Source: Psychrobacter celer
GTDB taxonomy: Bacteria > Pseudomonadota > Gammaproteobacteria > Pseudomonadales > Moraxellaceae
Direction of reading: 5' to 3'
DNA: 64,000 nucleotides
Assembly: GCF_016107555.1 (NCBI RefSeq)
Contig: NZ_JABASU010000004.1
Coordinates: forward strand, 62,001-126,000
In this document: in pieces, positions 55,201 through 63,379 of the stretch
How the letters are laid out: each line of letters begins with the position of its first letter
How positions within the stretch are numbered: position 1 is the first letter of the stretch
Made by a program: the position numbers and the translations under genes
Notes under the pieces: generated by a model
Seen by the model: only the letters and a program-made list of their open reading frames with translations
Told to the model about the DNA's origin: nothing
Databases searched by the model: none

Positions 55201-57146
55201 TCAAACTGACCGCGCACCACTTGCATATTGACCGCATCCACGTGTTCGAGCATAAGCTCATACTCTTGCATCCAGATGGGCTGCTCTGGCAAGTCAAACT
55301 CATATGTCTGCGCCGATATCACCGACACCCCAAAGTTCTCAAGGATGGGCAGTACTTTTGATAAGATAACTGGCTGCTCGCGGCCGTAGAGCTTTAAGTG
55401 TAGCTGATTACTAGCGTCGCCTGTTGATTGGTATAGGTGCCAAATCATCGGCTGCTCACCACTCAAGCCCGCCAAGCGTTTGATGTCCTCCACACCAGTG
55501 TGCGCATCAAAACGCTCTTGATACGCAGCTGGGATATGACTCATAAAACGGCGGTTTAAGGCATTGGCCTGCTGCTCGCCGACATTATCTAGCAGCATTT
55601 TTTGGTAATTGTCGCTCCAAGATTGCATCAGCGCTGAGAGCTTGTCTTCAAGCGCGGCGGTATTGACCTCTTTTACTTGACCTGGCACGGTGCGCACATG
55701 GACGTGTACGCGGGCATGGGCCGATTCGTTGAATTCCGTGGTAAAGCCAGATGATGTGCCGCCATAAGCTTCTTTTAGGACGTTTTGCACCTTGATACGC
55801 AGCTCAGTGTTGAACTTATCGCGCGGGATATAGACCAAACAGGAGACAAAGCGCTGATAATGATCGACGCGGCTAAATAAGCGTAGGCTTTTTTTGTCTT
55901 GTAGCTGACTGATGCCAGAGACGATAGGATAGAGCTCTTCTACGCTGGCTTGAAACAGATCATCGCGAGGCAAGGTGTTGATGACATGCATCATTTTGTG
56001 ATGGGCGTGACCATCGCGCGGTAGATCCGCCATTGCCATGATTTTATTAGCTTTTTCGCGCAGTAGCGGTATTTGCTGCACAGTGAGCTGATAGGCTTGT
56101 GAGGTCAGTAGCCCAATAAAGCGATATTCACCGACCAGCTTGCCGCTGTCATCGAACTTATGAATACCCAAAAAGTCCATATAAACAGGACGATGTACAG
56201 GCGAGACTCGGCTTGATTTGGACAGCATCAAGACGCGCGGCTCGGTCAGTAGCTGCTTTAGGACGTTGGGCAGTTGGCTAAAGCTTTCTGATAGCTTGTC
56301 TTCCTCCGCGCCGCGCAGTAGCCCAAGGCCACTATTGCCGATCGCAAACAAATCTAAGTCCGCAGGCTTATCATGAGAATTGACGTTGTCCTTATTATTG
56401 ACACTATCTACCTCGGTGGCTTGCCCGCCCTCCAGACGATACTCGCGGTAGCCCAAAAAGATAAAATGATCGTCCAATATCCATTCTAAAAACGCCTGAA
56501 TCTCTTGCTGAGAATAAAACACCTCCGGCAATGGCTTGCAAGCCAGCTCATTTTTGACTTCCATCAATTGCGCACGCATTTGTTTCCAGTCGCCAACGAC
56601 TGTATCGAGTGTGTCGATTTTATTTAGTAGCATTTGCTGGAGGGCGGCCAAGTCTTCACTGTCCTGATAGGCGATTTCGCAATGAATCATCGATAGGTGC
56701 GAGGTGGCGCTTTCATGCGCGTTATGAATGTGAGTGAGATTGCCCTCAGCGTCGCGCTCAACATTGATAATGATGTTGTACGTGCGATGAACATCGATAC
56801 CTTCGGACTCTAGACTCATCAAAATCGTATCGACCAAAAATGGGCGATCATAGGCGACGATTTGAATGACGGTATGTGAGCTATGAAAATGCTGCTCTTC
56901 GGCCTTTGGGTTGAGCACCGACAATTGCGGCTTGCTGCCATCATAAGCCTTGAGCAAAGTAAAGTGATGAAGTGCCATACCAGCTAAGTCAGCATTGCTG
57001 ATAGCCTTCGCCGTCTCTTGATGGAGCGGCTGATAATAGCTATGAATAAAGCGATCGAATGACGATTTATCCTTTTGTACATAACTGGTGGCGATATCGC
57101 TTATCTGGCTGATTCGCTCTTCGGCGATATTCAGAGAGTTTGGCAT
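52281..57146 (-). CDS. gdhB: NAD-specific glutamate dehydrogenase, large (GDH-180) class
   Basis: A 1621-residue NAD-dependent glutamate dehydrogenase that deaminates glutamate to 2-oxoglutarate and ammonia. It has the three-part build of the class: a regulatory N-terminal region of about 700 residues with ACT-like stretches (for example VIQIVAYDRPFLVDTILMSLESEGIDV), the catalytic domain with RGGKVARGGLRWSDRMEDFR and VPVGSKGGFIVKT (about 840-890) and VGIGDMSGDVFGNG for NAD binding, and a long C-terminal region. Length is normal for the class (about 1600). AAAGGAC precedes the ATG. It is a single-gene unit divergent from purD. Confidence 0.94.
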   Translation of the reverse strand: MPNSLNIAEERISQISDIATSYVQKDKSSFDRFIHSYYQPLHQETAKAISNADLAGMALHHFTLLKAYDGSKPQLSVLNPKAEEQHFHSSHTVIQIVAYDRPFLVDTILMSLESEGIDVHRTYNIIINVERDAEGNLTHIHNAHESATSHLSMIHCEIAYQDSEDLAALQQMLLNKIDTLDTVVGDWKQMRAQLMEVKNELACKPLPEVFYSQQEIQAFLEWILDDHFIFLGYREYRLEGGQATEVDSVNNKDNVNSHDKPADLDLFAIGNSGLGLLRGAEEDKLSESFSQLPNVLKQLLTEPRVLMLSKSSRVSPVHRPVYMDFLGIHKFDDSGKLVGEYRFIGLLTSQAYQLTVQQIPLLREKANKIMAMADLPRDGHAHHKMMHVINTLPRDDLFQASVEELYPIVSGISQLQDKKSLRLFSRVDHYQRFVSCLVYIPRDKFNTELRIKVQNVLKEAYGGTSSGFTTEFNESAHARVHVHVRTVPGQVKEVNTAALEDKLSALMQSWSDNYQKMLLDNVGEQQANALNRRFMSHIPAAYQERFDAHTGVEDIKRLAGLSGEQPMIWHLYQSTGDASNQLHLKLYGREQPVILSKVLPILENFGVSVISAQTYEFDLPEQPIWMQEYELMLEHVDAVNMQVVRGQFEDSLKQIWAGLVESDSFNELVLTTKLDTFDVVVLRALSRYMVQARAPFSSTYIQQTVVKNSDISVALGSLFDARMNPKHDDENRAKKTAEIEEQILSALADVDSLDEDRILRWYLDLIKAMVRTNFYQTDSEGQRKDRLSFKFLAADIPNLPKPKPMFEIFVYSPRVEAVHLRGGKVARGGLRWSDRMEDFRTEVLGLVKAQMVKNAVIVPVGSKGGFIVKTKTMADGRDVFQAEGIACYQTFLRGMLDVTDNIVDGQIVPPANTVRHDEDDPYLVVAADKGTASFSDIANSLASEYNFWLDDAFASGGSVGYDHKAMGITARGGWESVKRHFRMRGMDIQNRDDFTVVGIGDMSGDVFGNGMLRSTHTKLVAAFNHLHIFIDPNPDTATSFAERERLFEMPRSTWDDYDKSLISQGGGVFSRTDKSIPISAEMKALFDISEDSLAPNELISALLKSPVDLIWNGGIGTYVKSENETHADVGDRANDAVRVNGGELRTAVVGEGGNLGFTQQGRIEYAQTGGRIYTDAIDNSGGVNCSDHEVNIKILLGKVVEQGDMTLKQRNELLESMTDTVAELVLRQNYLQPQAIELSHIRAAANLSDHQRFIQMLEGEGRLDRAIEYLPSDEEIVKRQKAGVGLTNPELAVVLAYGKMWVYDNLLLSDLPDEPYFINELRKYFPDELATRFFDEMTQHRLHREIISTYLTNSVVNRLGIEALFRLYEETGQSLATIVRGYAISRDVFNISKAWKTLEVLDNQVDATLLLNLELRLRDALEHGVVWFINAFGQDLQVADMIGRFSDSVEKLTKSGGFIEQQFAEYLQEDATSLMQEDLAENDATMFAMLPYHVDALDAALLAEQYDRPVDEIATLYFEAYHVLQLDWMMDNIATLPQQDYWDRRARHALVNELSRSLRMLMDAILSKPDAKQAFSEWRSRHLDQLAATEAEMDKLDAIDGEIGLSTLSVLMSELSSLVTK

Positions 57147-57605
57147 GTCCTTTGTCCTTTTTTATATATGTAACATACTGATATTTATTTGATTTTATTA
57201 ATCTGTGCTATTTCGCTGTCCATAACGCTATCGTCACGTCTGATTTGTGTGGATTTTCTCTTTTTTGACGCGTCTGTTAAAAGACATATAGCCGGTCAGA
57301 CTTAACACCGTTAATCTATGGCAGTTTAACGCACCTCAGGCATCAGCTAAAGCGTACAACATCATTTCATGAATCAGCGCGATGTCGATAACCTTTACTA
57401 ATGAAACAGTCAGTGGTTTTTACTAATGAAACAGTCAGTGGTTTTGGACTCAGATGGTGCAATATAGGCTGGCGGGCGGATACTCATGGCAATCGCTGCG
57501 CTTTTTTTGTTAGAATACGGCAGTATATTTAACAGTGCGTCAATGGTTCACATTTCTTGCTGAATACGGCGAATACTAAAGGCAATAATACTAAGGGCAA
57601 AATGT
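57147..57605. other. Divergent control region between gdhB and purD
   Basis: A 459-base gap with no credible gene. It should contain promoters for both neighbours. The only striking feature is a 25-base unit repeated twice in tandem (57395-57444). I see no riboswitch or PurR-like palindrome that I can defend. Confidence 0.45.
57395..57444. repeat. Tandem 25-base duplication upstream of purD
   Basis: The unit beginning ACTAATGAAACAGTCAGTGG occurs at 57397 and again at 57422, exactly 25 bases apart. Two copies in direct tandem with no spacer point to slippage or local duplication, not a CRISPR. Confidence 0.8.
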
Positions 57606-58946
57606 ATGATGAATATTTTGGTGATTGGTTCAGGTGGCCGCGAGCATGCGCTGGCATGGCAATGTGCAAAAGATGACACTGTCAAAAATGTCTATATCGC
57701 ACCAGGTAATGCAGGTACTGCTCTAGAGCCCAAATGCCAAAATGTCATATTAAATGACACCGATGGCGAGCACAGCGGTGTGATTGAGTTTTGTCAAGCC
57801 AACGCCATCGATATGGTCATCGTTGGGCCCGAGGCACCGCTGGTCTCAGGCATCGTCGATGCTTGCCGCGATGCTGGTATCAAAGCGTGGGGGCCGACGG
57901 CATATTGCGCGCAGCTAGAAGGCTCAAAAACCTTTGCTAAAGAATTTATGGCGCAAAACAACATCCCGACTGCCGCCTATCAAGGCTTTACCGATGCCGC
58001 TGCTGCCAAAGCTTATATCGATGAGCAAGGCGCGCCGATTGTTATTAAAGCAGACGGTCTGGCCGCAGGTAAAGGCGTTATCGTAGCAGAGACGATCGAA
58101 CAAGCCTACGAAGCCATCGATGATATGCTGGCAGGCAACAAGTTTGGCGATGCTGGCAGTCGCGTGGTCATTGAGCAGTTTTTGCAGGGCGAAGAAGCCA
58201 GCTTTATTTGTATGATTGATGGTGACAACATCTTGCCTATGGCGACTAGCCAAGATCACAAACGCGCCTATGAAGGTGACACAGGCCCCAACACTGGCGG
58301 CATGGGCGCATATTCTCCTGCCCCCGTCGTCACCCAAGCGGTGCATGATAAAGTGATGGCAAAAGTGATTCAGCCTGTGGTTGATGCCATGAAAGCTGCA
58401 GGTCATCCTTATACCGGATTTTTATATGCAGGTCTGATGATTGATAAATCAGGCGACCCTTATGTTATCGAGTTCAACTGCCGTTTTGGTGATCCAGAAA
58501 CTCAGCCAATCTTGATGCGCCTGCAGTCATCAATGGTCGACTTGGTCGCGCAAGGGCTGGCAGGTCAGCTGCCGAGTGCTGCCAAATGGGACGCGCGCCC
58601 TGCCCTTGGTATCGTCATTGCCTCTAAAGGCTATCCTGAAAGCTCATCGAAAGGCGATGTCATTGCAGGCTTGCCAAAGCTTGATACCGACAATGCCAAC
58701 TTAGTCAAAGTCTTCCATGCTGGCACCGCATTTTCTGACGCAGAGGTGCAAGATCAAAACGCCAATCATCAAAAAGAAGTCGTGACCAACGGTGGCCGCG
58801 TCCTATGCGTGACCGCCTTGGCAGATAGCATTTCGGACGCGCAACAAGCGGCGTTGGCAGTGACTGGTGCGATTAGTTTTGATGGGGCGCAGTATCGCCG
58901 TGATATTGGTCATCATGCTATCGCTCGCGAAAACAGCCGCTCATAA
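57606..58946 (+). CDS. purD: Phosphoribosylamine-glycine ligase PurD
   Basis: A 446-residue ATP-grasp ligase that makes glycinamide ribonucleotide in purine synthesis. The N-terminal NILVIGSGGREHALAW, the ATP-grasp elements IVIKADGLAAGKGVIVA and VVIEQFLQGEEASF, and the substrate-binding TGGMGAYSPAPVV and FNCRFGDPETQP are all intact. E. coli PurD has 429 residues; the slight excess is near the C-terminus. Two adjacent ATGs (57606 and 57609) are possible starts; the second gives MNILVIG as in relatives. purH, often its neighbour elsewhere, is not adjacent. An inverted repeat follows the gene. Confidence 0.95.
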   Translation: MMNILVIGSGGREHALAWQCAKDDTVKNVYIAPGNAGTALEPKCQNVILNDTDGEHSGVIEFCQANAIDMVIVGPEAPLVSGIVDACRDAGIKAWGPTAYCAQLEGSKTFAKEFMAQNNIPTAAYQGFTDAAAAKAYIDEQGAPIVIKADGLAAGKGVIVAETIEQAYEAIDDMLAGNKFGDAGSRVVIEQFLQGEEASFICMIDGDNILPMATSQDHKRAYEGDTGPNTGGMGAYSPAPVVTQAVHDKVMAKVIQPVVDAMKAAGHPYTGFLYAGLMIDKSGDPYVIEFNCRFGDPETQPILMRLQSSMVDLVAQGLAGQLPSAAKWDARPALGIVIASKGYPESSSKGDVIAGLPKLDTDNANLVKVFHAGTAFSDAEVQDQNANHQKEVVTNGGRVLCVTALADSISDAQQAALAVTGAISFDGAQYRRDIGHHAIARENSRS

Positions 58947-59014
58947 AATGGTGATAAATACGGGCCAACTTTAGCCTACCCTATTTACTGTTTTGGCTTA
59001 TTATCGTAACTCTG

Positions 59015-59043
59015 ATCAGATCTAGTGTCATGCTAGATCTGAT
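59015..59043. terminator. Inverted repeat after purD
   Basis: Perfect 11-base arms ATCAGATCTAG and CTAGATCTGAT flank a 7-base loop, with TTTCTTT after it. It lies about 70 bases past the purD stop and is a likely, though weak, terminator. Confidence 0.55.
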
Positions 59044-59228
59044 TTTCTTTATGTTGCATCGCTGCATTTGTGACGGCTAACACCATGCACTGAGCTTACA
59101 AAGTAACTGCTATCAGAGTGCATCGCTTCATCAACCCAAGGCAGTTTCTATGATACAATTTTGTATCGACCATCGCATGTCCCTTGTATTGTAGGTTTTA
59201 TGCCCGCAAATCAATAGCAACCGGATGA

Positions 59229-60635
59229 ATGATTATATTTATGGCACACGATACGTCTAAACCCTCTAGTACCAAGCACTCTATCGATAACCTAAAAACC
59301 TCAGGGTTTGAGAGACGGATGTCGATTGCCAAAACCTCCTTAAATATTGGGCGTCGTTGGGCGGGCAACAGCGTGTCTGGTATGTTTTTAAATAAAGAAG
59401 CACGCACCGCACGCAACCAAGCCTTTATGGAGACACAAGCAAACTATCTTGCTACCGAGCTTGGCAAACTAAAAGGCTCCGTGGTTAAAATCGGTCAGAT
59501 GCTCGCAATATATGGTGAGCACATACTGCCTCCCGAGATTACGCGTGCGCTGCAAACGCTCAATGATGATACCGCCACGCTATCATGGCCAACGATTGAG
59601 CAAACGCTTCATACATTGTTGGGCGATAAAATAAGCGAGCTGACGATTGATCCGATCCCTATCGGTACAGCGTCTTTGGCTCAAGTACATCGTGCCACCG
59701 TTATTGCCACAGGTGAGCAAGTCGTGCTAAAAGTCCAGTATCCAGGCGTCGCGGATGCCATCAACTCAGACTTGGCTTTGTTTAAACAGTTATTAAAGGT
59801 TAGTAACATCGTGCCGCAAACGCGAGCGCTTGATGCTTGGTTTGAGGAGATACGCGACCTACTCCATCATGAGGTAGATTACGAAGCAGAAGCGGCCACG
59901 ACAGAGCGTTTTTATGAGCGTCTAAAAGATGATCCACGTTATATCGTACCCAAAATCAATCGCACGTATTCTAAAAAACGTCTGCTGTGCATGTCCTATG
60001 AGCCAGGTATCACAGTGGTTTCTACATCGCTGCAACAGTTGTCGCATCAGCGCCGTAACGCCATTGGTCAAGCCGCTATCGAAATCATGATGAAAGAGAT
60101 TTTTGTTTGGGGCGAGATGCAGACAGATCCTAACTTTGGCAACTATCTGGTACGCGTTAGTGAAAACGAAGACGATATCGACAAATTGGTGTTATTAGAT
60201 TTTGGCGCGATACGTCAGTTTGACAACCATCTTTTGACCATCGCCCATGGCTTACTAAAAGCTGGCTATCACCATGATCATCAGGCCATGATGCGAGCCA
60301 TGACAGGTTATGACTTCTTTGATAGTATGAGTCAAAAGGTCAAATCTGATATTGCTGCCCTATTCTTATTGGCCACCGAACCCTTTAGCAATCCTGCAAC
60401 CAACCCTGATATTCCAGCGGAATGTCTAGATGCTGACAACTGCTATATCTGGGCAAATAGTAAGTTGCATTCTCGCCTCTCATCAAAGGCTAGCCGTGCT
60501 ATGCAGTCTTTTGAATTTAATTTACCGCCAAAAGAGTTTATGTTTATCAGTCGTAAGTTTATTGGTGCCTATACATTTTTGACAGTATTAGATGCTTATA
60601 CTGATTCTGATAAATTGGTAAAGCCTTATTTATAA
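59229..60635 (+). CDS. ABC1/AarF (UbiB-family) atypical kinase
   Basis: A 468-residue protein of the ABC1/ADCK/UbiB family, ATP-binding proteins tied to ubiquinone synthesis or lipid homeostasis. The family-specific KxGQ motif is KIGQMLA (about residues 87-93); PIGTASLAQVHRA is the alanine-containing nucleotide loop; VVLKVQYPGV carries the lysine; and the catalytic and metal-binding elements are in QTDPNFGNYLV and LLDFGAIRQF. It lacks the C-terminal membrane helices of UbiB, so it is an AarF-type relative. The second Met (59241) is a possible start. It stands alone and ends with a terminator. Confidence 0.85.
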   Translation: MIIFMAHDTSKPSSTKHSIDNLKTSGFERRMSIAKTSLNIGRRWAGNSVSGMFLNKEARTARNQAFMETQANYLATELGKLKGSVVKIGQMLAIYGEHILPPEITRALQTLNDDTATLSWPTIEQTLHTLLGDKISELTIDPIPIGTASLAQVHRATVIATGEQVVLKVQYPGVADAINSDLALFKQLLKVSNIVPQTRALDAWFEEIRDLLHHEVDYEAEAATTERFYERLKDDPRYIVPKINRTYSKKRLLCMSYEPGITVVSTSLQQLSHQRRNAIGQAAIEIMMKEIFVWGEMQTDPNFGNYLVRVSENEDDIDKLVLLDFGAIRQFDNHLLTIAHGLLKAGYHHDHQAMMRAMTGYDFFDSMSQKVKSDIAALFLLATEPFSNPATNPDIPAECLDADNCYIWANSKLHSRLSSKASRAMQSFEFNLPPKEFMFISRKFIGAYTFLTVLDAYTDSDKLVKPYL

Positions 60636-60675
60636 TTTTAGCGATTTTTTGCTTAAGTTTATGCGTTATTTTTTG

Positions 60676-60708
60676 ACCGCCTTCTTTTAGAGGCGGTTTT
60701 ATTTTTTT
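60676..60708 (+). terminator. Terminator after the AarF-family gene
   Basis: Arms ACCGCCT and AGGCGGT with an 8-base loop are followed by TTTATTTTTTT, 40 bases past the stop. Confidence 0.8.
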
Positions 60709-60796
60709 AACTCTATTTGCTTAGGCTATTTTATATAGTTTATTTAGCCTTGTAGGTTTATGCAAGCTTTGCTCTCTATTTTTACTTAGGCTATTA

Positions 60797-61474
60797 TTAA
60801 CTTTTATGAGTACTTAGATTCGCTTGCCATTGATCAAATCTGGTATTGTAGCCGACAGGCTTACGCATACAGAGCTCCCAGCATATCTCACCGCGCGCCA
60901 GATACTTGACTTCGAAGTGGGTACGCTGGCTATCTTGTGATACCTTGTAGCGCTCATTGGGTAAGCACCATACTTTCGTCGCCTGCTGCTCAGCATTATC
61001 CATATAGCTCTCAATATTGGTGGCCAATATGATCTCTCCACCTACCTGCAAACGTGATAATAAAAACTCAAAAAACGGCATGTTTAACCACTGCTGATTG
61101 GGGTTATGCTGCTCAGGATTGGGGTACAGAATAAAGATCTTAGCGATACTATTCGGCTCTATCGCATGGACAATCCAGGCGATCGCATCAGCATGTATCG
61201 CATCTAGGTTCGGCAGCGCTTGGCGCTCGGCCAGTTTTGCAAAAGCATCGAATTTGTTGCGCGTACGCTCAATGGCAATCAAGTGCTGGTCTGGGTGCTC
61301 GGCGGCAAAGCTGAGCGCATGCTTGCCCTTCCCCGCTCCAATCTCTAAGAGTAAGGGCACAGGGGTTGTCGTTTGTTGTATGATTGCAGGAATACAAAAA
61401 CTGCGCGGTGCTGAGAGCTTGTTTGGTTGAAAGGCACGCTGCTGTCGATGCGTAAGCTCGATATGTTCGGTCAT
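60797..61474 (-). CDS. TrmB-like SAM-dependent methyltransferase, divergent
   Basis: A 225-residue methyltransferase most similar to TrmB, which makes 7-methylguanosine at position 46 of tRNA. The SAM-binding motif LLEIGAGKGKHALSFA (about residues 37-52) and the acidic strand IAIERTRNKFDA fit well. However, the catalytic block, FPDPWPK in typical TrmB with an essential Asp, reads ILYPNPEQHNPNQQW here, so the Asp is Asn and the WPK is lost. The basic KRxH helix after it is also missing. It could be a paralogue with a different target, or a degenerate TrmB. The true trmB may be elsewhere in the genome. It is transcribed alone. Confidence 0.7.
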   Translation of the reverse strand: MTEHIELTHRQQRAFQPNKLSAPRSFCIPAIIQQTTTPVPLLLEIGAGKGKHALSFAAEHPDQHLIAIERTRNKFDAFAKLAERQALPNLDAIHADAIAWIVHAIEPNSIAKIFILYPNPEQHNPNQQWLNMPFFEFLLSRLQVGGEIILATNIESYMDNAEQQATKVWCLPNERYKVSQDSQRTHFEVKYLARGEICWELCMRKPVGYNTRFDQWQANLSTHKS

Positions 61475-61830
61475 CTACTATCCTTAAAGCATTTGTCTTT
61501 TGCCATTATTCGGCCACATGCTATTATATAGTCAATCCGCGACAATAGTAATATAACGCTGGCAAGTCATGCTTCCCACCTCCCTGTTTTGGGAATGTCT
61601 TCTTATCAAAAAATCGATAAAACTGAGATAGATAACCATCAAACAAATAGCACTGATACCTTCATGCTATCTGGTCTGGCAAATATTTAGACGTTTTTTA
61701 CTATTTGTTGTTTACTCGGCAGACTGAGGGCGCATGTTGGTAGCATTAGATTGGCCTCAATCAGCTGATGACTGATCCATACGCTTGCCAAGCTGATAAT
61801 CATAAATTTAAGGATGCATGTATACCGACT
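61475..61830. other. Gap between the TrmB-like gene and yacG
   Basis: A 356-base divergent control region. The open frame extends upstream of yacG to 61768, but that part resembles no YacG. No repeat, RNA gene or other ORF is recognised. Confidence 0.4.
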
Positions 61831-62046
61831 ATGACCCAATCAACCTCCAACCCAGCCAATTCAAGTAATTCAAGTGCGCCTCCCAAGACTTATCCTTGCC
61901 CCCGCTGCGGCACGCAGACCGCTTGGCAAGACAATAAGTACAAGCCATTTTGTAGCAGTCGATGCAAACTGATCGACCTAGGCGCTTGGGCAAACGAAGA
62001 ATACACCTTACCTGCAGAAACCACGCCTTTTTCTGACGAACTCTAA
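61831..62046 (+). CDS. yacG: DNA gyrase inhibitor YacG
   Basis: A 71-residue zinc protein that in E. coli binds GyrB and blocks its DNA binding. The four zinc-binding Cys are in [12 protein letters not shown] (C-x-x-C) and [16 protein letters not shown] (C-x3-C), followed by the family's LIDLGAW and an acidic C-terminus. The ATG at 61831 (MTQSTSN) gives a Ser/Asn-rich tail before the zinc domain. A frame extension to 61768 adds 21 residues; the closest good AAGGA lies about 20 bases before 61831, so the start is uncertain. argD follows after about 40 bases on the same strand. Confidence 0.85.
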   Translation: MTQSTSNPANSSNSSAPPKTYPCPRCGTQTAWQDNKYKPFCSSRCKLIDLGAWANEEYTLPAETTPFSDEL

Positions 62047-62088
62047 CACTTACTTTTTTACTCACTTATCATCTTAAGGATGTTTACT

Positions 62089-63267
62089 ATGTCTGCAACT
62101 TACCTGATGCCCACTTATAACCGTCAACCAATCAGCTTTACTCGTGGTTCAGGCAGTTGGCTGTATACCAAAGACGATACCCCGTATTTAGATGCGCTAA
62201 CGGGCATTGCCGTTTGTGGCCTAGGGCACTGCCATCCACAAGTGACAGACGCCATTCAGCAGCAAGCCGCGACTTTGGTTCATACCAGCAACTTATTTGG
62301 TATCGATTGGCAAGAGCGCGCTGGAGAAGCGCTATGCACCGCCGCGCAGATGGACAGTGTGTTTTTTGCCAATAGCGGTGCTGAAGCAAACGAAGCCGCT
62401 TTAAAGCTTGCACGCTTATACGCCAACCAGCAAGGTTTTGCCCGTCCAAAAGTCATCGTCATGGAACAGTCGTTTCATGGCCGCACATTGCTATCGTTGT
62501 CAGCCACCGCCAACCCAAAAGCTCGCGAAGGATTTTACACTTTAGATGAGGATTTTATCCGTGTGCCCTTTGGCGATATTGAAGCCATCAAACAAGCCGC
62601 GCAAAAACACGATGAGATTTGCGCTATCTTGGTAGAGCCTATTCAAGGAGAAGGTGGTCTAAATACCGCCGAAAATGGCTTTGGCTATTTAGAAGCACTA
62701 CAGGCTGAATGTGACGCTCACAACTGGCTGTTTATGCTCGATGAAGTACAAACAGGTAATGGCCGTACTGGCAAATACTTCGCTTATCAGCACAGCAATG
62801 CCCGCCCTGATGTTTTGACAACGGCAAAAGGCTTGGGAAATGGCTTTCCTGTAGGTGCTTGTATGGTACGTGGCCGTGCCAATGGGCTGTTTGGCGCGGG
62901 CAGCCATGGCTCAACTTATGGCGGTACGCCGCTGGCAAGTCGTGTGGTGCATAGTGTTTATGATGTACTCGCCAATACTGACATCATGAATAATGCCGTC
63001 ACCGAAGGGCAATTCATCCGTGAGACGCTAGTCGATGCACTAGGACAGTATGGCGTCAGTGCGCGCGGCGCAGGTATGATGATCGGTGTCGTGTTACCTG
63101 AGGACATGGACTGTACTCAGCTGGTGGATCGTGCACGCGATGAGCAAAAGCTTATCATCAATGTCACGGGTGGCCACGTGATACGCTTATTGCCGCCACT
63201 AAATATGAGACGTGATGAGAGTGCACAGGTCGCTGATCGTTTGATTGAGCTATTAAAGACCTCATGA
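62089..63267 (+). CDS. argD: Acetylornithine aminotransferase ArgD
   Basis: A 392-residue class III PLP aminotransferase of arginine synthesis, converting N-acetylglutamate semialdehyde to acetylornithine. The start at 62089 (MSATYLMPTYNRQPISF) has AAGGA 8 bases upstream, better than the ATG at 62080. Family blocks are FANSGAEANEAALKLAR, VMEQSFHGRTLLSLSAT, LVEPIQGEGG, LDEVQTGNGRTG (PLP-binding Asp) and TTAKGLGNGFPVGA with the Schiff-base Lys. GSHGSTYGGTPLA is the second phosphate-binding loop. It ends at a strong bidirectional terminator. Other arg genes are not in the window. Confidence 0.93.
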   Translation: MSATYLMPTYNRQPISFTRGSGSWLYTKDDTPYLDALTGIAVCGLGHCHPQVTDAIQQQAATLVHTSNLFGIDWQERAGEALCTAAQMDSVFFANSGAEANEAALKLARLYANQQGFARPKVIVMEQSFHGRTLLSLSATANPKAREGFYTLDEDFIRVPFGDIEAIKQAAQKHDEICAILVEPIQGEGGLNTAENGFGYLEALQAECDAHNWLFMLDEVQTGNGRTGKYFAYQHSNARPDVLTTAKGLGNGFPVGACMVRGRANGLFGAGSHGSTYGGTPLASRVVHSVYDVLANTDIMNNAVTEGQFIRETLVDALGQYGVSARGAGMMIGVVLPEDMDCTQLVDRARDEQKLIINVTGGHVIRLLPPLNMRRDESAQVADRLIELLKTS

Positions 63268-63298
63268 TAAAGCGATAAAGTAATTGACTGTGACATGT

Positions 63299-63341
63299 AA
63301 AAAAGAGCCTATAGATAATCGAAACCTATAGGCTCTTTTTT
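63299..63341. terminator. Bidirectional terminator between argD and the LysR gene
   Basis: Perfect 16-base arms AAAAAAGAGCCTATAG and its complement flank an 11-base loop, with T runs on both strands, between convergent genes. Confidence 0.9.
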
Positions 63342-63379
63342 ATGCTAAAGCCATCATCGCACTGATGATGCATCGCGCT

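Noticed and set aside
57395..57444. The tandem 25-base repeat as a CRISPR
   Set aside because: There are only two copies, no spacer between them and no cas gene in the window.
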